This document shows positions 40,769 through 52,075 of a stretch of 64,000 bases of DNA, piece after piece. The notes beneath the pieces are model-generated. The model saw nothing but the letters and a program-made list of their open reading frames with translations, ran no database searches and was not told where the DNA came from. Source of the stretch: Pelobates cultripes (lineage: Eukaryota; Chordata; Amphibia; Anura; Pelobatidae); assembly GCA_933207985.1 (NCBI GenBank), contig OW240913.1, forward strand, positions 99,483,126-99,547,125, read 5' to 3'. Both the position numbers and the translations under genes were made by a program. The stretch's first letter is position 1. Each line of letters begins with the position of its first letter.

Positions 40769-41650
40769 TCTATGTCCCCATGCAAGGGGCACTCCCCCAC
40801 TGGACCTGAGAGTAAACCACAGTAAAAATAAATATACAATTACATTGGCTCTCAGGTCCAGGACACTCCCATACAAAATAAAATAATCCCTGTCTGGGAG
40901 ATAATTGGATCAGGAACTGTACTAATCTGATTATCTCCAAGCACAGAAAAAAATCATACTCTTTCCCAAACACCCCAAAAGTACCCTAAAAATACATACA
41001 ACCCCACAAAGTTACATCCCCTGATAGCCCTGAACTGGGTAACCAACATATCCAGATCAGTTAAGGTTTACAGGAATTTCCTGGAAGTAATTTATTTGAC
41101 TGACCGCATACATGATCCCATGCCCAAAACATTTCCATAGAATCAGGGCTTGCAGTCGGTCTAGTTCGGTAGTTTAAAAAAGTGAACAAACTACCGAACA
41201 GAATCCATAGTTCTACCCTGGAGCTTGTTCACCGTATTCAGACGAAGGATTCCACCGAACAGTGTCTTCCTAAGTGTTATAAAGCCAAACACAGGCGATC
41301 ATAGCAGTCCAGCGGTGTTCGGGAGTTTCAGTATCTGAAAATAGTTCCATGAACTCGACGACCAAACACCCCTGCCTATGTTCATGCGAACAAGATGGCC
41401 ACCACCTCGTGGTCGTCCATAGGAATTGCGACCACCCAGACGAACACAGAACACTAAGGTGGAAATTGCTTCAAAGTAGCAATTAGGCTTAACAAGCTCC
41501 AGTGGGGTCTCCGGTTCATGTGGCTTTTTGGTTCCTGAACCATATAGTCCAAATACAGGAACGGAGACTTTTACATTATATTTCACAGGGTCCATAGTCT
41601 GTGGGCAGGAGGCTGGCAAGCAGGCTCTTTCAATAGCCCATGGCAAACTC
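40769..41650. repeat. dispersed repeat family (LTR-associated), copy 3
   Basis: CCCCATGCAAGGG.CACTCCC (compare 1827-1850), GTTACATCCCCTG (41011; compare 1992), then the blocks shared with 1998-2860 up to GGGCAGGAGGCTGGCAAGCA (41599). It is the most complete copy seen. An inverted pair GAACTACCGAAC-like / GTTCGGTAGTTTA lies near 41165-41210. The CR1 3' end abuts its left edge. Confidence 0.55.
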
Positions 41651-41921
41651 ATGTAAAAAAAAAAGGGGGTTTGTCACACCTACATATAGTGTCTGTCTTC
41701 CATCCACAGTGATGGTGACTACCGTCACGGATCCCATGGAAGAAGATGGTGCAAGCCATGAAGGACAGCTTCAGGAAAATAAAACTCACCTTTCAATGCA
41801 CCCTGCTGCTATCTCACTGCAAGCAGTAAAGTCTGAGCAAAATATGCAAAGACTCCAGAAGCTGACAGATCTACTTTACATGAGTAGATCCTTGAGAGAG
41901 TTGTGTATGCGAGATTGACAG
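41640..41921 (+). other. exon-like open frame of unknown origin
   Basis: A pyrimidine tract and ATCCACAG acceptor-like signal (41701-41708) are followed by 70 open codons starting at MVTTVTDPMEEDG and ending SRSLRELCMRD-stop. The composition (acidic N-terminus, then a basic/leucine helix MQRLQKLTDLLYM) is unlike the neighbouring repeats. It vaguely recalls the N-terminal helix of SNF2-family proteins such as HELLS, but I cannot support that identification. It lies between an LTR-like repeat and a Tc1 fragment, so it may be a processed-pseudogene piece or an unrecognised retroelement part. Confidence 0.2.
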
Positions 41922-41937
41922 ACGTCCTCGAATCCAA

Positions 41938-42040
41938 CTTGGTAAATATGAGCAAAGAAGGCTGAGAAAATGTCTTTATTGTCTAGTCTTTTGATCTTTT
42001 GTTCAATCAATACACAAAAATACTCTGCTTCATTCTATAT
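41938..42040. mobile_element. Tc1-like element fragment
   Basis: ACTTGGTAAATATGAGCAAA, GAAGGCTGAGAAAATGTC and GATCTTTTGTTCAATCAATA match 44568-44662 closely. It lacks the terminal CAGTGCCCTCCACT and stops where the L2 LINE starts, so it is truncated on both sides. Confidence 0.85.
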
Positions 42041-43437
42041 TCCGTGCTCGTCACTCTGTTGTGTCCAAAGTATCCAACGATTTAATCACCACTAAATCTC
42101 GCGGCCATTACGCTATCCTAATTCTCCTTGATCTTTCTGCTGCCTTTGACACTGTTAATCATCAACAGCTTCTTCTCATTCTCCATAATCTCAGTCTACG
42201 AGATACTGCTCTCTCCTGGTGCTCCTCCTACCTCTCCCAGTGCTTTTTCAGTGTTTCTTTCTCTGGCTCTGCCTCTTGTCCCCAACCCCTCTCTGTTGGT
42301 GTCCCCCAAGGTTCAGTCCTTGGTCCCTTACTGTTCTCCATCTACACTGCCTCCCTTGGAAAACTCATCAGCTCCTTTAGCTTCCATTATCATTTATATG
42401 AAGGTGACATGCAAATCTACCTGTCCTCTCTTGATCTCTCTCCGCCCATCTTGACTTGTGTCTCTGACTGCCTCTCCGTGATTTCCAATTGGATGGTTGC
42501 TTACTTCCTTAAACTCAACCTGTCCAAAACAGAACTTCTGGTCTTTCCTCCCTCAAGTGTTGTACTCCCATGTCTGTTTCCCTCCAACGTCGCCACCATC
42601 ACCTCTACCTCACAGGCTCGCTGCATAGGTGTTCTCTTTGACTCTGACCTCTCCTTCACCCCCCATGTCCAGTCGATGCCAAATCCATCTCAAAAACATA
42701 GCTTGCATCCATTTTGATTACTGCAGTCCTCTTCTCAGTGGTCTTATGTGTTTATGAATGCAGCGGCAAGGCTCATTTTCCTGTCCGCCCGCACCTCCCA
42801 TGCCTCCCCCCTCTGTCAGTCCCTACATTGGCTTCCAGTTAGATATAGGGCTCAATTTAATATTCTGGTGCTTGCTTACAAGACCCTACATAATGCTGCT
42901 CCAACCTACCTATCCTCCCTAAAACACAAGTATGTCCTATAAAGGCCCCTGTGCTCTGCTGAAGACCTACGTCTATCTTCTGTCCATACTACCACATCTG
43001 ATGCTCGCCTCCAAGTCTTCTCCAGGGCTGCACCTTTTTTGTGGAACTCCCTTCCCTTCTTCGTTAGACTTTCACCCAGTCTCCACTCCTTCAGAAAAAG
43101 TTTGAAAACACACTTCTTCAGAAAAGCATATCATTTAAACTGTTTTTATCTAAACAGATTTTCATCCTCACCCCCCATGACTCCTCTCCTGCCACTGTCA
43201 AAAATAACCTACTAAGTTCGCAGTGAACTCTTTTCCAGCAACATATTTTATCACCCATCCTTATACCCTTTGTTTCACTATATCCCGCTCCCTCTAGCAT
43301 GTAAGCTCATTGAGCAGGGCCCTCAACCCCTCTGTTCCTGTGCGTCCATTTGTCTGGTTACATTAACGTGTCTGTTAGTCCACCCATTGTCTATGGAATT
43401 TTGCTGGTGCTATATAAATAATATAATAATAATACAA
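42041..43437 (+). pseudogene. L2-type LINE, reverse transcriptase to 3' end
   Basis: The frame 42061-42717 reads [34 protein letters not shown], then [16 protein letters not shown]. The last should be YADDTQIY, so the catalytic aspartates are lost. [20 protein letters not shown] and [15 protein letters not shown] follow. A deletion then joins to AARLIFLSAR, QSLHWLPVRYRAQFNILVLA and RAAPFLWNSLP (42748-43080, with frameshifts). The 3' end is GGTGCTATATAAATAATA plus an ATA tail, and CTCATTGAGCAGGGCCCTCA is shared with the copy at 32598-33490. 5'-truncated and inactive. The RT would have copied the LINE RNA at nicked target DNA. Confidence 0.9.
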
Positions 43438-44539
43438 AGGTAAATTGTTAGCATAGAACTAAGATATCTGCCTTGATGTTGCCAGGTGAACTTATATTTT
43501 AATGTTAATTTCAGTGGTAGTAAAAACATCTGTTTGTCGAGTATGTTGGCGTTTGGAACAGCTTGCATTTAACTTTTTGATTTTTTTTTTAAATAAAGAG
43601 TGTATCTGTTCTTTGAGAAGGGGAGTTGATGTCAAATTGTAAGGAAAGCTGATTTTCACTTTATATCCAAATATCACGAATGATATACATATGCCAATAT
43701 CTGATTCCCAGCACATCATAATTGTACAAGGGAGCTGTTAATCCCGAGATAACTGATGTCTGTTAACCTTAGTGGTGGATTATGTTAGGTGTATTTATAT
43801 GGTTAATATCTAAAGCTGCATTATCTTTTGTCTTTTTCATTCTTTGTGCCTTTTGCCTTAAAATCGTTAATGGTTTTACCCCGAGATTAACACTTGCATT
43901 AATTATATTATGCTAACCATATGAAAAAAAAATCTCTTGTTTTTATTATGTAAAACTAATGGGAATTTCAAAATAAAAAGAATGAGAAATAGAGGGACAA
44001 CAAAAAAGATTGGTTTAAAAGAAAAAACATTCAAAAACAGCCGCTTTAATGAATCATTATGTTATTTATCTGATTTAGTTCTGTTTTGTAAGTAATCATT
44101 TGGCTTTTTTTTTACTTGAAATTTACCATTTTGTCTTTTGATTTGTGGCACTGAGTTTAACCTCCCTCCACTTCCCAAGACATACACTTATTTCTTTTGT
44201 TCTCTCTAAATGAACAATACAAACAATATAAATCACTCTACTTTACAACTGTTTAGCTATCAACACATTTAATGTTTGTGTATGTTGTACACATATTATT
44301 TGAATTTAATACATATACATATGTCTCCGATCTTGTGAATTTTCCTATGGCTAGCCAGTAGGATCATCTTTGTGTAAATAAAATGAAGAACTGAACGCTT
44401 CTAAGTACTAATTTGTTGATGGATAGCCTTGTTTATTCAGCTCTCTAAGTCAATAAATCACCTGTCATTAGCCTCAGTCGCACAACTTTTCAGGTTTCTA
44501 CTTCATCGCTTCTATGTTCAGTATATCATATATAAACAC
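43438..44539. other. no recognised feature
   Basis: AT-rich unique-looking DNA; no gene or repeat recognised. Confidence 0.5.
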
Positions 44540-46396
44540 AGTGCCCTCCACTAATATTGGCACACTTGGTAAATATGAGCAAAGAAGGCTGAGAAAATAT
44601 GTCTTTATTGTTTAGTCTTTTGATCTTTTGTTCAATCAATACACAAAAATAATCTGCTTTCATGGATATCAAACAGAACACAGGTTTACTAAAAAAACTA
44701 AACTGTTAAATATATATGTTGCACAATTATTCACAACCTTTTAGTCAATGCTTTGTGCAACCTCCTATTGCCAAGATAACAACTCTGAGTCTTCTCCTAT
44801 AGTGCCTGAGGAGGTTGGAAAAAACATGGCAAGGGATTTGAGATTATTCCCCCATACAGAACCTCTCCAAATCCTCCAAATTTAGAGGTGAAAGTTGGTG
44901 GACTCTCCTCTTCAGTTCACCCCACAGGCTTTCTATGCGGCTTAAATCAGGAGACTGGGATGGCCATGGCACGACCTTGATTATGGTATAAACCATATTT
45001 GTATTAATTTTCATGTAGGTTTCGGATTAATGTCCTGCTGGAAGATCCTACCACAGCCTATTTTAAGCTTTCTAGCAGAGACAGTAAGTTGGTTTGTAAT
45101 ATCTGTTGATATTTGATAGAGTCTGTGAAGCCATATATCCTAACAACATTCCAGGTTCTTTGGCAGAAAAACTGAGTCACCACCATATTTAATCATGTGC
45201 ATGAGGGACTTTTCCATATGGTTACCTGTCTGTGGTAGAGAGAATTGCAATACCGATCCTTAAAATGGTTGGATTATGCAAAAAGGATAGTCAAAACACA
45301 AGCTGAGATCAAGGGAAACAGAGAGACGGAATAACGAGAGACAAAGCCAAATATCAGTAACCAGGAAATCCAAATAAAAAGTGCAATGCTCAATGGTAAA
45401 CCAAAGACACTGAGGCAAGGGTGTGTCTGATTGGCTAAGCCCCAATTAGTGTTAACCACAACACGTGGGAGGAGTTTCTTCCCTCCCTTGTGGTCTCAGA
45501 GGTCATCACTGTGTGCCGGGTCCCATGACCAGGTGCAACACACATAGCAAAGCTGCTCTGGAGCGTGCAGCGTCAGACACCCTGCCAGTCTGGAGACAGG
45601 GACCTGATGACGCTGCTCGCTGTAATGAGGTAAGCAAGGTCGCCGCAAGCGGCGCTGGGGCAGGGCAACGGACACCCACCTCTGGTGTTTATGGCCAAAA
45701 AGTTCTATTTAGTTTGCATCTGGCCATAGAACCCTGATCCCCACTTGAAATGTTTATATTTGCTGGCAAACTGAAGACACTTGAGTGTGATTTCGGATGA
45801 GAGTAGATGCTATTTTCTTGAAACGTGATGGATAGTAGTTTTGGAGACTTTCTGACCCCAATATGAAACTGACTTTTGCAATTCTCCAGCTGTGATCCTT
45901 GGAGATGTTTGGGTCACACATACCATCCTCTTCACAGTATGTTGAGACATGATAGACACACATCCTCCTCCAGGTTGATTCATAACATTTCCATTTAAAT
46001 GGAATTTCGTAATTATTGCACTTATAGTGGGCATCACAGCTATATTCCTTGGACTTACCCATTGTGATGAATGACTAAGGGAATTTGGCCTATGTGTTAT
46101 CTCATATTTATACCCCTGGGAAACAGGACATCGTGATTTCACAATTTCTTTTTCTAGTCACTTAGGTGTACAAAAAAATATCAATGGGAATACTCTTCAA
46201 ATATAATTTCTCATATCAATTCATAGAGGTGTCAATATATTTTTGTTGTATAAACCTGTGTTGTGCTTGCAATTGTTTTATATCCATGAGAACCGAATAC
46301 TTTTGTGTATTTTTTAACAAAAGATCAAAAGAATAAAGACATATTTTCACAGCCTTCCGTGCTCCTATTCCCTATTTGCCATGGGTGCCAAAATTA

Positions 46397-46398
<2 letters not shown>
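44540..46398 (-). mobile_element. Tc1-like DNA transposon with decayed transposase
   Basis: The left end CAGTGCCCTCCACTAATATT, then GGCACACTTGGTAAATATGA, pairs with the right end CATGGGTGCCAAAATTAGTA. The inner block CTTTATTGTTTAGTCTTTTG / CAAAAGAATAAAGACATA also pairs. The minus-strand frame 46142-45810 ends PRITAGELQKSVSYWGQKVS, then KTTIHHVSRK. This is the pre-catalytic N-terminal part of Tc1 transposases (R.T..EL......VS..TI...L). The alternative frame 46062-45754 shows VSFILGSESLQNYYPSRFKK over the same DNA and is the shadow. The N-terminal helix-turn-helix is shifted in frame. A likely LTR insertion (45228-45686) interrupts the DDE region. Tc1 enzymes cut and paste at TA. Confidence 0.85.
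45228..45686 (-). mobile_element. probable solo LTR inside the Tc1-like element
   Basis: About 460 bp not belonging to the Tc1 backbone, which reads CCATATGGTTAC on the left and CCCACCTCTGGTGTTTATGG on the right. On the minus strand the insert starts TGTCCGTTGCCC and ends CCACAGACA, TG...CA ends. It is GC-richer in its first half. No target duplication is clear, so superfamily and exact ends are uncertain. Confidence 0.4.
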
Positions 46399-46489
<91 letters not shown>

Positions 46490-46593
46490 TATATATATAT
46501 ATATATAGATATAGATATATATATATATATAGATATATATATATCTATATATATATATAAAATATTATACTAGATAGATAGATAGATAGATAG
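46397..46593. repeat. compound microsatellite (TA)n(GA)n(TA)n(GATA)n
   Basis: A TA run to 46426, an AG run of about 60 bp to 46487, mixed TA/TAGA to 46560, and a GATA run at 46573-46593. It starts directly at the right end of the Tc1-like element. Confidence 0.95.
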
Positions 46594-48440
46594 ATGCAAT
46601 GCATTGTTTGTGTTCATTTGCTTTACTTAAAATATTTAACTAATACTATATAACCTAAAATAGTAATATATATATATATATTCCTTATCAATCTACATAG
46701 ATGGCATGCTGTGCATTTTCATTCTATATTATTTGAACAAAATATACATGTATTCTTCATACACTGTTTCCTAAATATTATTTTTCCTATTATTTATTGT
46801 CTATTATTTAGTTATTCCCAGTCCAATCCCAAAAAACTGACATATTACCACTTATTATAGCAGAAAGTTTAGATGAAACAATCGAAAGCAAATCAAAAAG
46901 TAATTTAATGCTATATTGACCCCCCCACCCACAAAAAAATCACATCTTGATAGTATTGTACATAACTTATTTCCTTTTCCACATTTGACCTCATCAGTTT
47001 CACAAGATTCAATGTGCACCATAACAACTACAGTTCCCCGTCTTTGTAATTTTCTTGATTTACAAATAATTATAAATGTATCCAACTGTTACAACATATG
47101 TTTTCCTAAAATACTCTTAAGAAACTAAGTGTTGATGAATAAATAAATAGTATATATAATTTGCTATGTAAAAACAATCACTTTGGTTTGCACGTGTTAG
47201 CAATGGTAACTGCAACCAAACATGGTCATGAAGCAACTAATGAGATATACAATTTTCCCTCTGTTAAGGAGTAGAAATAAGCAACTTGATTCCGAGCATA
47301 ATAGGCCTATATCAACTTGCATTTTTATATCCATTTAGTGAGGTTGTGGAGAATATCACTTGATTGACGCTTTTGGTTTCTCTGACTTTATGTCCATAGA
47401 TTGTGTGATTGTTTAAGCTCCTTGTCATTAGTCACTTCAAAAGAACCGATTATTGCATCTTGCAATGACTATGCCACAGAGCTGGTGATATGGATTTATT
47501 TTGCAGATTGTGTAATTGCTATAATCTAGAAAAAATATGAAAAGAGTTATGTGTGGAATTTAAACTTGAAAATTGTTTAGTTTTTTTCATCAGAGGCTAG
47601 GATAGTAAATGTAAAATTTAAATATTCCATCAAGACCAGTTGTTAATGTCTGATTAGATTGTTTTAGTGTCCTAGTTAATTCTGTGGCATACTATCATTC
47701 GTTTCTTCTCTTCCCTGTCATTTCTGTCGATCCATGGTAGTTTGATTTGCATTTAAAGGCAAAGCTAAAATGCATCATTGTCTATAAAATAAGTACTCCT
47801 TTACCTTTCCTTGTTCTAGCCCACTCTGTAGACAAAAACAAATCACTACCAGGGTTTAATTCATCCCATTTGTAAAGAATCATTTGTTGCCAGCATTCTG
47901 GAAGCCAGGAAGGAGAAGGTAGGTGGGAGGGCTCTGATTATACTGAAGACATTCTTTCCAGGCGTTAATGGCATTCACTAACTTCCTGTAAAGTACAAGT
48001 GATTGGTGGTAGACAAGTAACTACTTTTTATACATTGGCATGATGCCCACATAGCAACATTCTTTATACATTGTGGTGGCTTTCGTATAAAGTCATCAGG
48101 ACCAGGCAGGATCTTCATGATAAATGATAATGAACAAATAGTCTACAGAAAACAAATAGTCTACAAATGTGTATGTGTTGTGGGCTATAAATAAAATGTA
48201 ATTTCTGCGATGCGGTGTTTTGCTTTCCAGGATTCCACCAGCTTTAACGCATTGGGACAGAAGTGAGAGCTTAGTTTGAGGAGACAACAGATAAATAGTT
48301 TGGCAAATTATAATCTCCCCTTGACAACAGGTCACCTTTCTGGTGTTGAATACCTGAAAGGTGGCTCTATACTTGGAGTATATGTCAGTAAACATGAATG
48401 TTGTAGTAACTATCAAGTCTTTAGTAAATGAGTATCTGGC
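46594..48440. other. no recognised feature
   Basis: Unique-looking AT-rich DNA of about 1.8 kb, one of the longer repeat-poor stretches of the window. Short frames on both strands have no recognised domain. Confidence 0.5.
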
Positions 48441-48640
48441 CTATTTATCTCTCCAGGTGGTGAAATGCTTCGATCATAGAGCGTATTTAATCAGAACAAT
48501 GTTAATATTTAAGCATTTAGTACGATGGGCAGAACATGACTATATATTTGGATCAACAGCAAAAAACAAATGTGAGGAATGCTGAACTTGATGGACGCAA
48601 GTCTCTTTTCAGCTATGTAACTATGTAACTATGTAATATA
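48441..48640 (+). mobile_element. CR1/L2-type LINE 3' tail
   Basis: GAGGAATGCTGAACTTGATG, then GACGCAAGTCTCTTTTCAGC and TATGTAAC repeated three times. This is the standard 3' end of a frog LINE family whose tail is a short tandem repeat. No RT-coding part is recognisable upstream. Confidence 0.7.
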
Positions 48641-49953
48641 CTTAATCAGGCATTCAAATAATAAGTAGAAAAGTTATAAAAAATATTTAAAATATAGTTC
48701 AAGTTGAAAGGGTTGTTGAAGTCCAATCATGGGTGAAGAGAAGGTAAAAATGGGGAATACAACTGCAACTCTCTCCTCCATTAACATTACTGACATTAGT
48801 ATAAATACATTGGCTATTATTTTTAAATAGTGTTTTCATCTTCAGCATTTCCCAAGGGATTTTTAAAACATCGAATGCCAAGAATTTTTAGTACATTGCG
48901 TTTCATTTGCATGGATGAACCAGAAGGAAACATAACAAGAATTGATGTTGTTAAGCCATGCTTAAAATATTCATTTGTATTTGTGTTTTCAGGCCTCAAT
49001 GGCATCATTATAAATACTAATACTTAATAGTCATGGCTTCTGTCAGATCCAATTTAGAAATTCGTTGTGTTTAAGCGTTGGCATTAGGGAGTCACGGTTC
49101 ATGCCAGATCTAATTTAAAACAGTAAATACTTGCAGTAAATTAGTATGATTTATGTCAGAAGTGATTTTTTTGTACTATTTTTCCTTCGACTAAGACAAA
49201 TAAGTATCTAATCCAGAACTAAGACATATGCATTGTAAAATGGTAACATAAAAAGCAGCTAATCTATAAATAACAGATATGCAAATACATATCTATAGCC
49301 TTTAACTAAAATAATCGAATAAATCCTCTAATGAATCCTTCTCATTCCCATTCTGTCCAATTTCCCAAGGAATCTGATGTTGTGCCGTTTCAATCGTAGT
49401 GCAAATATGAATGTGAGATAGAACATAATGTCAACAAAGCAACTCACTGAAGTTAGAATTTTCCAGCATTTTCCAGCATTTAGTTTTGTGGTTTTTAGAT
49501 TATATTGCAAACTATTTTGTTCTTTAATAAATATTAAATCATGATCTTTACTAAAGTAGTACAGGATAAGTCAAAAATTTAAAGTAGGTTTTGAGGCGTC
49601 AATAAGTTTTATTTTTTTACATACAATTAACGCTGAATGTTTGACTAGGTATGGAAGATGACATCTTTTAAATGTTCTCTGTTTATCGCCTAGCAAAGTT
49701 GGGCTCTTCTTATAGCATTGTTCAACATTAATTAATGTTTGAGGCTCTACTGTTCAAATTTCTGCATCAAAAATTTTCCTGGAGCTGCGCAAGGGTACAC
49801 GGTTTGTTCATGTACAGCCACAAGAATCTGACAAAAGTAAATATATGAGTATTGCTGGCCTCAGGAGATGCAATGGAATAAAACCACTTCACAAAATCTG
49901 TAAAATTATAGAAATCAGGGGTTTTTACAGCATTGGAATACACATAACATATG

Positions 49954-49956
<3 letters not shown>
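48641..49956. other. no recognised feature
   Basis: Unique-looking DNA. TTTTCCAGCATTTTCCAGCA at 49460 is a short duplication. No gene recognised. Confidence 0.45.

Positions 49957-50023
<67 letters not shown>
49957..50023. repeat. (TA)n microsatellite
   Basis: A 67-bp TA run with one TTTA interruption, adjoining the 3' side of the LINE remnant at 50040-50540. Confidence 0.95.
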
Positions 50024-50025
<2 letters not shown>

Positions 50026-50039
50026 GATTTTCTCACCCC

Positions 50040-50540
50040 TCCTGGGTGGTATGTTTATTCCTCATTCTTGGGTCCCTACCAGAGGCCTGGGAGTTTGAGG
50101 GTTCTGCGCAGTATCTTAGCTGTTCCTAGAACTGCACTCTTCTGGACAGCGATCTCAGATGTCCCACCTGGAATCTGTTGAAGCCACTCCCTCAACTTGG
50201 GAGTCACAGCCCTGAGTACTCCTATCACAACTGGCACTACTATTGCCTTCATTTTCCACATCCTTTCTAGTTCTTCTTTCAGTCCTTGGCATTTCTCAAT
50301 CTTCTCATGTTCCATCTTCTCGATATTATAGTCACTGGGTATTGCCACATTAACCATGACTGCAGTCTTCCGTTCCTTATCTACCACCACGATGTTGGGT
50401 TGGTTGGCTTTGGACGTAGGCAGGTCCAATCCATATTCTGTGCAGATGTTTCAGTACACAATCCCAGCAACTTGGTTGTGTCTCTCTGTGTATGCTGTTC
50501 CTGCTAACATCTTGCATCCAGCTCTTAGGTGCTGGACTGT
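50040..50540 (-). pseudogene. R4/R2-like LINE C-terminal region (restriction-like endonuclease part)
   Basis: On the minus strand a segment reading ETVQHLRAGCKMLAGTAYTE, then RHNQVAGIVY-stop-NICTEYGL, leads into the frame 50429-50076. That frame has PNIVVVDKERKTAVMVNVAI, PSDYNIEKMEHEKIEKCQGL, VVPVVIGVLRAVTPKLREWL and QKSAVLGTAKILRRTL. A CCHC-like motif (C...RH) followed by D..VVVDK....VVDVA.P.D....KE.EK...Y..L is a pattern I associate with LINEs that use a restriction-like endonuclease (R2/R4/Dong group). One in-frame TGA (from TGG) lies between. The clade is assigned from memory and could be wrong; the retroelement nature is more secure. Confidence 0.5.
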
Positions 50541-50542
50541 CT

Positions 50543-50880
50543 CAGACGGGGCCGCCACCAGAAATTTTTGGGCCCCTATCTCAGTTCAGGGTCTGGGCCC
50601 CCAGGGAGCCCGTCTCCAAGCCCACCAACAGGGACCACCTCCAAATCCCGCCCACATGAATACACACATAGACACAAACACACACACTGATAAAAAAAGG
50701 ACACAGATACACACACACGCAGATACATACTAACAGACACACATACTGAAACAGACATACACGCATATAGGCATACATACTGACACACACATACTGAGAC
50801 ATACACACATATACAGACACACAGGCAACACATAGTGACAGACAGACACATACTAACATACAGACAGGTTTTGAGGTAGG
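50543..50880. repeat. hAT-like GGGCCC fragment with CA-rich tract
   Basis: CAGACGGGGCCGCCACCAGA, AATTTTTGGGCCCC and a CTGGGCCCCCAGGGAGCCCG block, then about 230 bp of degenerate ACACACATACTGA units. The plan (GGGCCC block plus a GT/CA tract) mirrors 30400-30620 inside the composite insertion, suggesting the same non-autonomous family. Confidence 0.5.
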
Positions 50881-51732
50881 TAGATATATATAATTAGGTT
50901 TCTTGCCCAGGGACACTTACTGGCGAGGAGATCTCAGTCATAAACACGTAGACTCTCAGAAAAGCCTCAGTCACTATGTGGTTAAAATTTTATTCTAAAA
51001 ATGAACGTCATTTTCAAATAAAAACAGGGCTGTATGTAAGCCCAGAAGCTAAATTAGCAGGGCAATTCATGCTAGTATATGGCATTTTGGGAAACAAATG
51101 GTCCTAAATCTAATTCTAATTTTTGGTCCTTGCAACAAGATGTAAAATTGTTTATTCAATATATTCAAAAAGAATCTAAACAAGTTCAATGCTAACATAA
51201 GGCTTGCCAATAGCAGTTTATAACTTAACACAAATGTTAGAAAATTGAGCACTAAAAAGGGCTAATTGTACTGTATTATAAGACATTAGTTGAAGAATGT
51301 ATTTCTATGATTTAAATTAATCCTGCTATTGATATTGCAAAAAAGAGCTTACTTTGCACTCAGACAGAAAAAAAATCACAATTAAAATTCATGTAGCCCT
51401 TCCCAAATAAAAGATGTTAATTAAAAAATGCAATGCTTGGTTTACTCAATATGAAACGTGTTCAGTATTTGGGATGAGGAGGAACACCTTGAGAGCCTAT
51501 GAAGTGGAACAAGTGGGGTTCTAAATGTTCTGTAGTCAGTGGAGATGAGCCAATAATTTCAATGTGTTCTTTTTACCTCCAAGATACTGTTTATAAAACA
51601 CAGGTTAACAATGGAAAAGTGGTTTTAAGTTTTGCTTGTCAATACGGAATTCTTGTATTGATTGAGAAAAAAATATTGTTATGAAAATATAACATATGTT
51701 AAAATTGCTTTGTTTTTACCTAGTCTTCAGTC
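50881..51732. other. no recognised feature
   Basis: AT-rich DNA with no recognised gene or repeat. Confidence 0.45.
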
Positions 51733-51860
51733 TTAAAGGAACACTCCAAACACCATACCCACTACATCTAACTAGCAGAAGCTCCTGATCAGGAGATTCC
51801 AGCTCTCCTTAGAAAGTAGTGGAGGTGAGAAAAAGCACCTGGCAATCACCACATAGGAAG
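51733..51860 (+). mobile_element. TTAA-type repeat terminus
   Basis: CTTAAAGGAACACTCCAAAC, ACCATACCCACTACATC and GAAGCTCCTGATCAGGAG resemble another branch of the TTAAAGG family. Only one end is recognised. Confidence 0.4.
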
Positions 51861-51956
51861 TAAAGCTGTTCTAAAATGACTTGACTATTTACAATGGAGT
51901 TAATGGTTAATATACCAATATTCCTGCTTGCCTGTAGTCAAACTCTCTTTCTAGTG

Positions 51957-52075
51957 CAGGGGTTGGCAACCTTCAGCAGGTGTTCTGGACTACATTTCGT
52001 CTGATGCTTTGCCAGCATTATGGCTGTGAGAGCATTATGAGAGATAGTCCACAACGCTTGGAGTTATGAAGGCTC
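51957..52075. mobile_element. diverged copy of the 120-bp hAT MITE
   Basis: CAGGGGTTGGCAACCTTCAG at the left and ATAGTCCACAACGCTTGGAG toward the right match 35647-35766 with many differences, so this is an old copy. No clear target duplication. Confidence 0.7.

Noticed and set aside
45465..45737. 90-codon plus-strand frame
   Set aside because: It spans the junction between the probable solo LTR and the Tc1-like element and has no recognised domain.
46376..46573. Frame with repeated RE and YI residues
   Set aside because: Microsatellite-coded.
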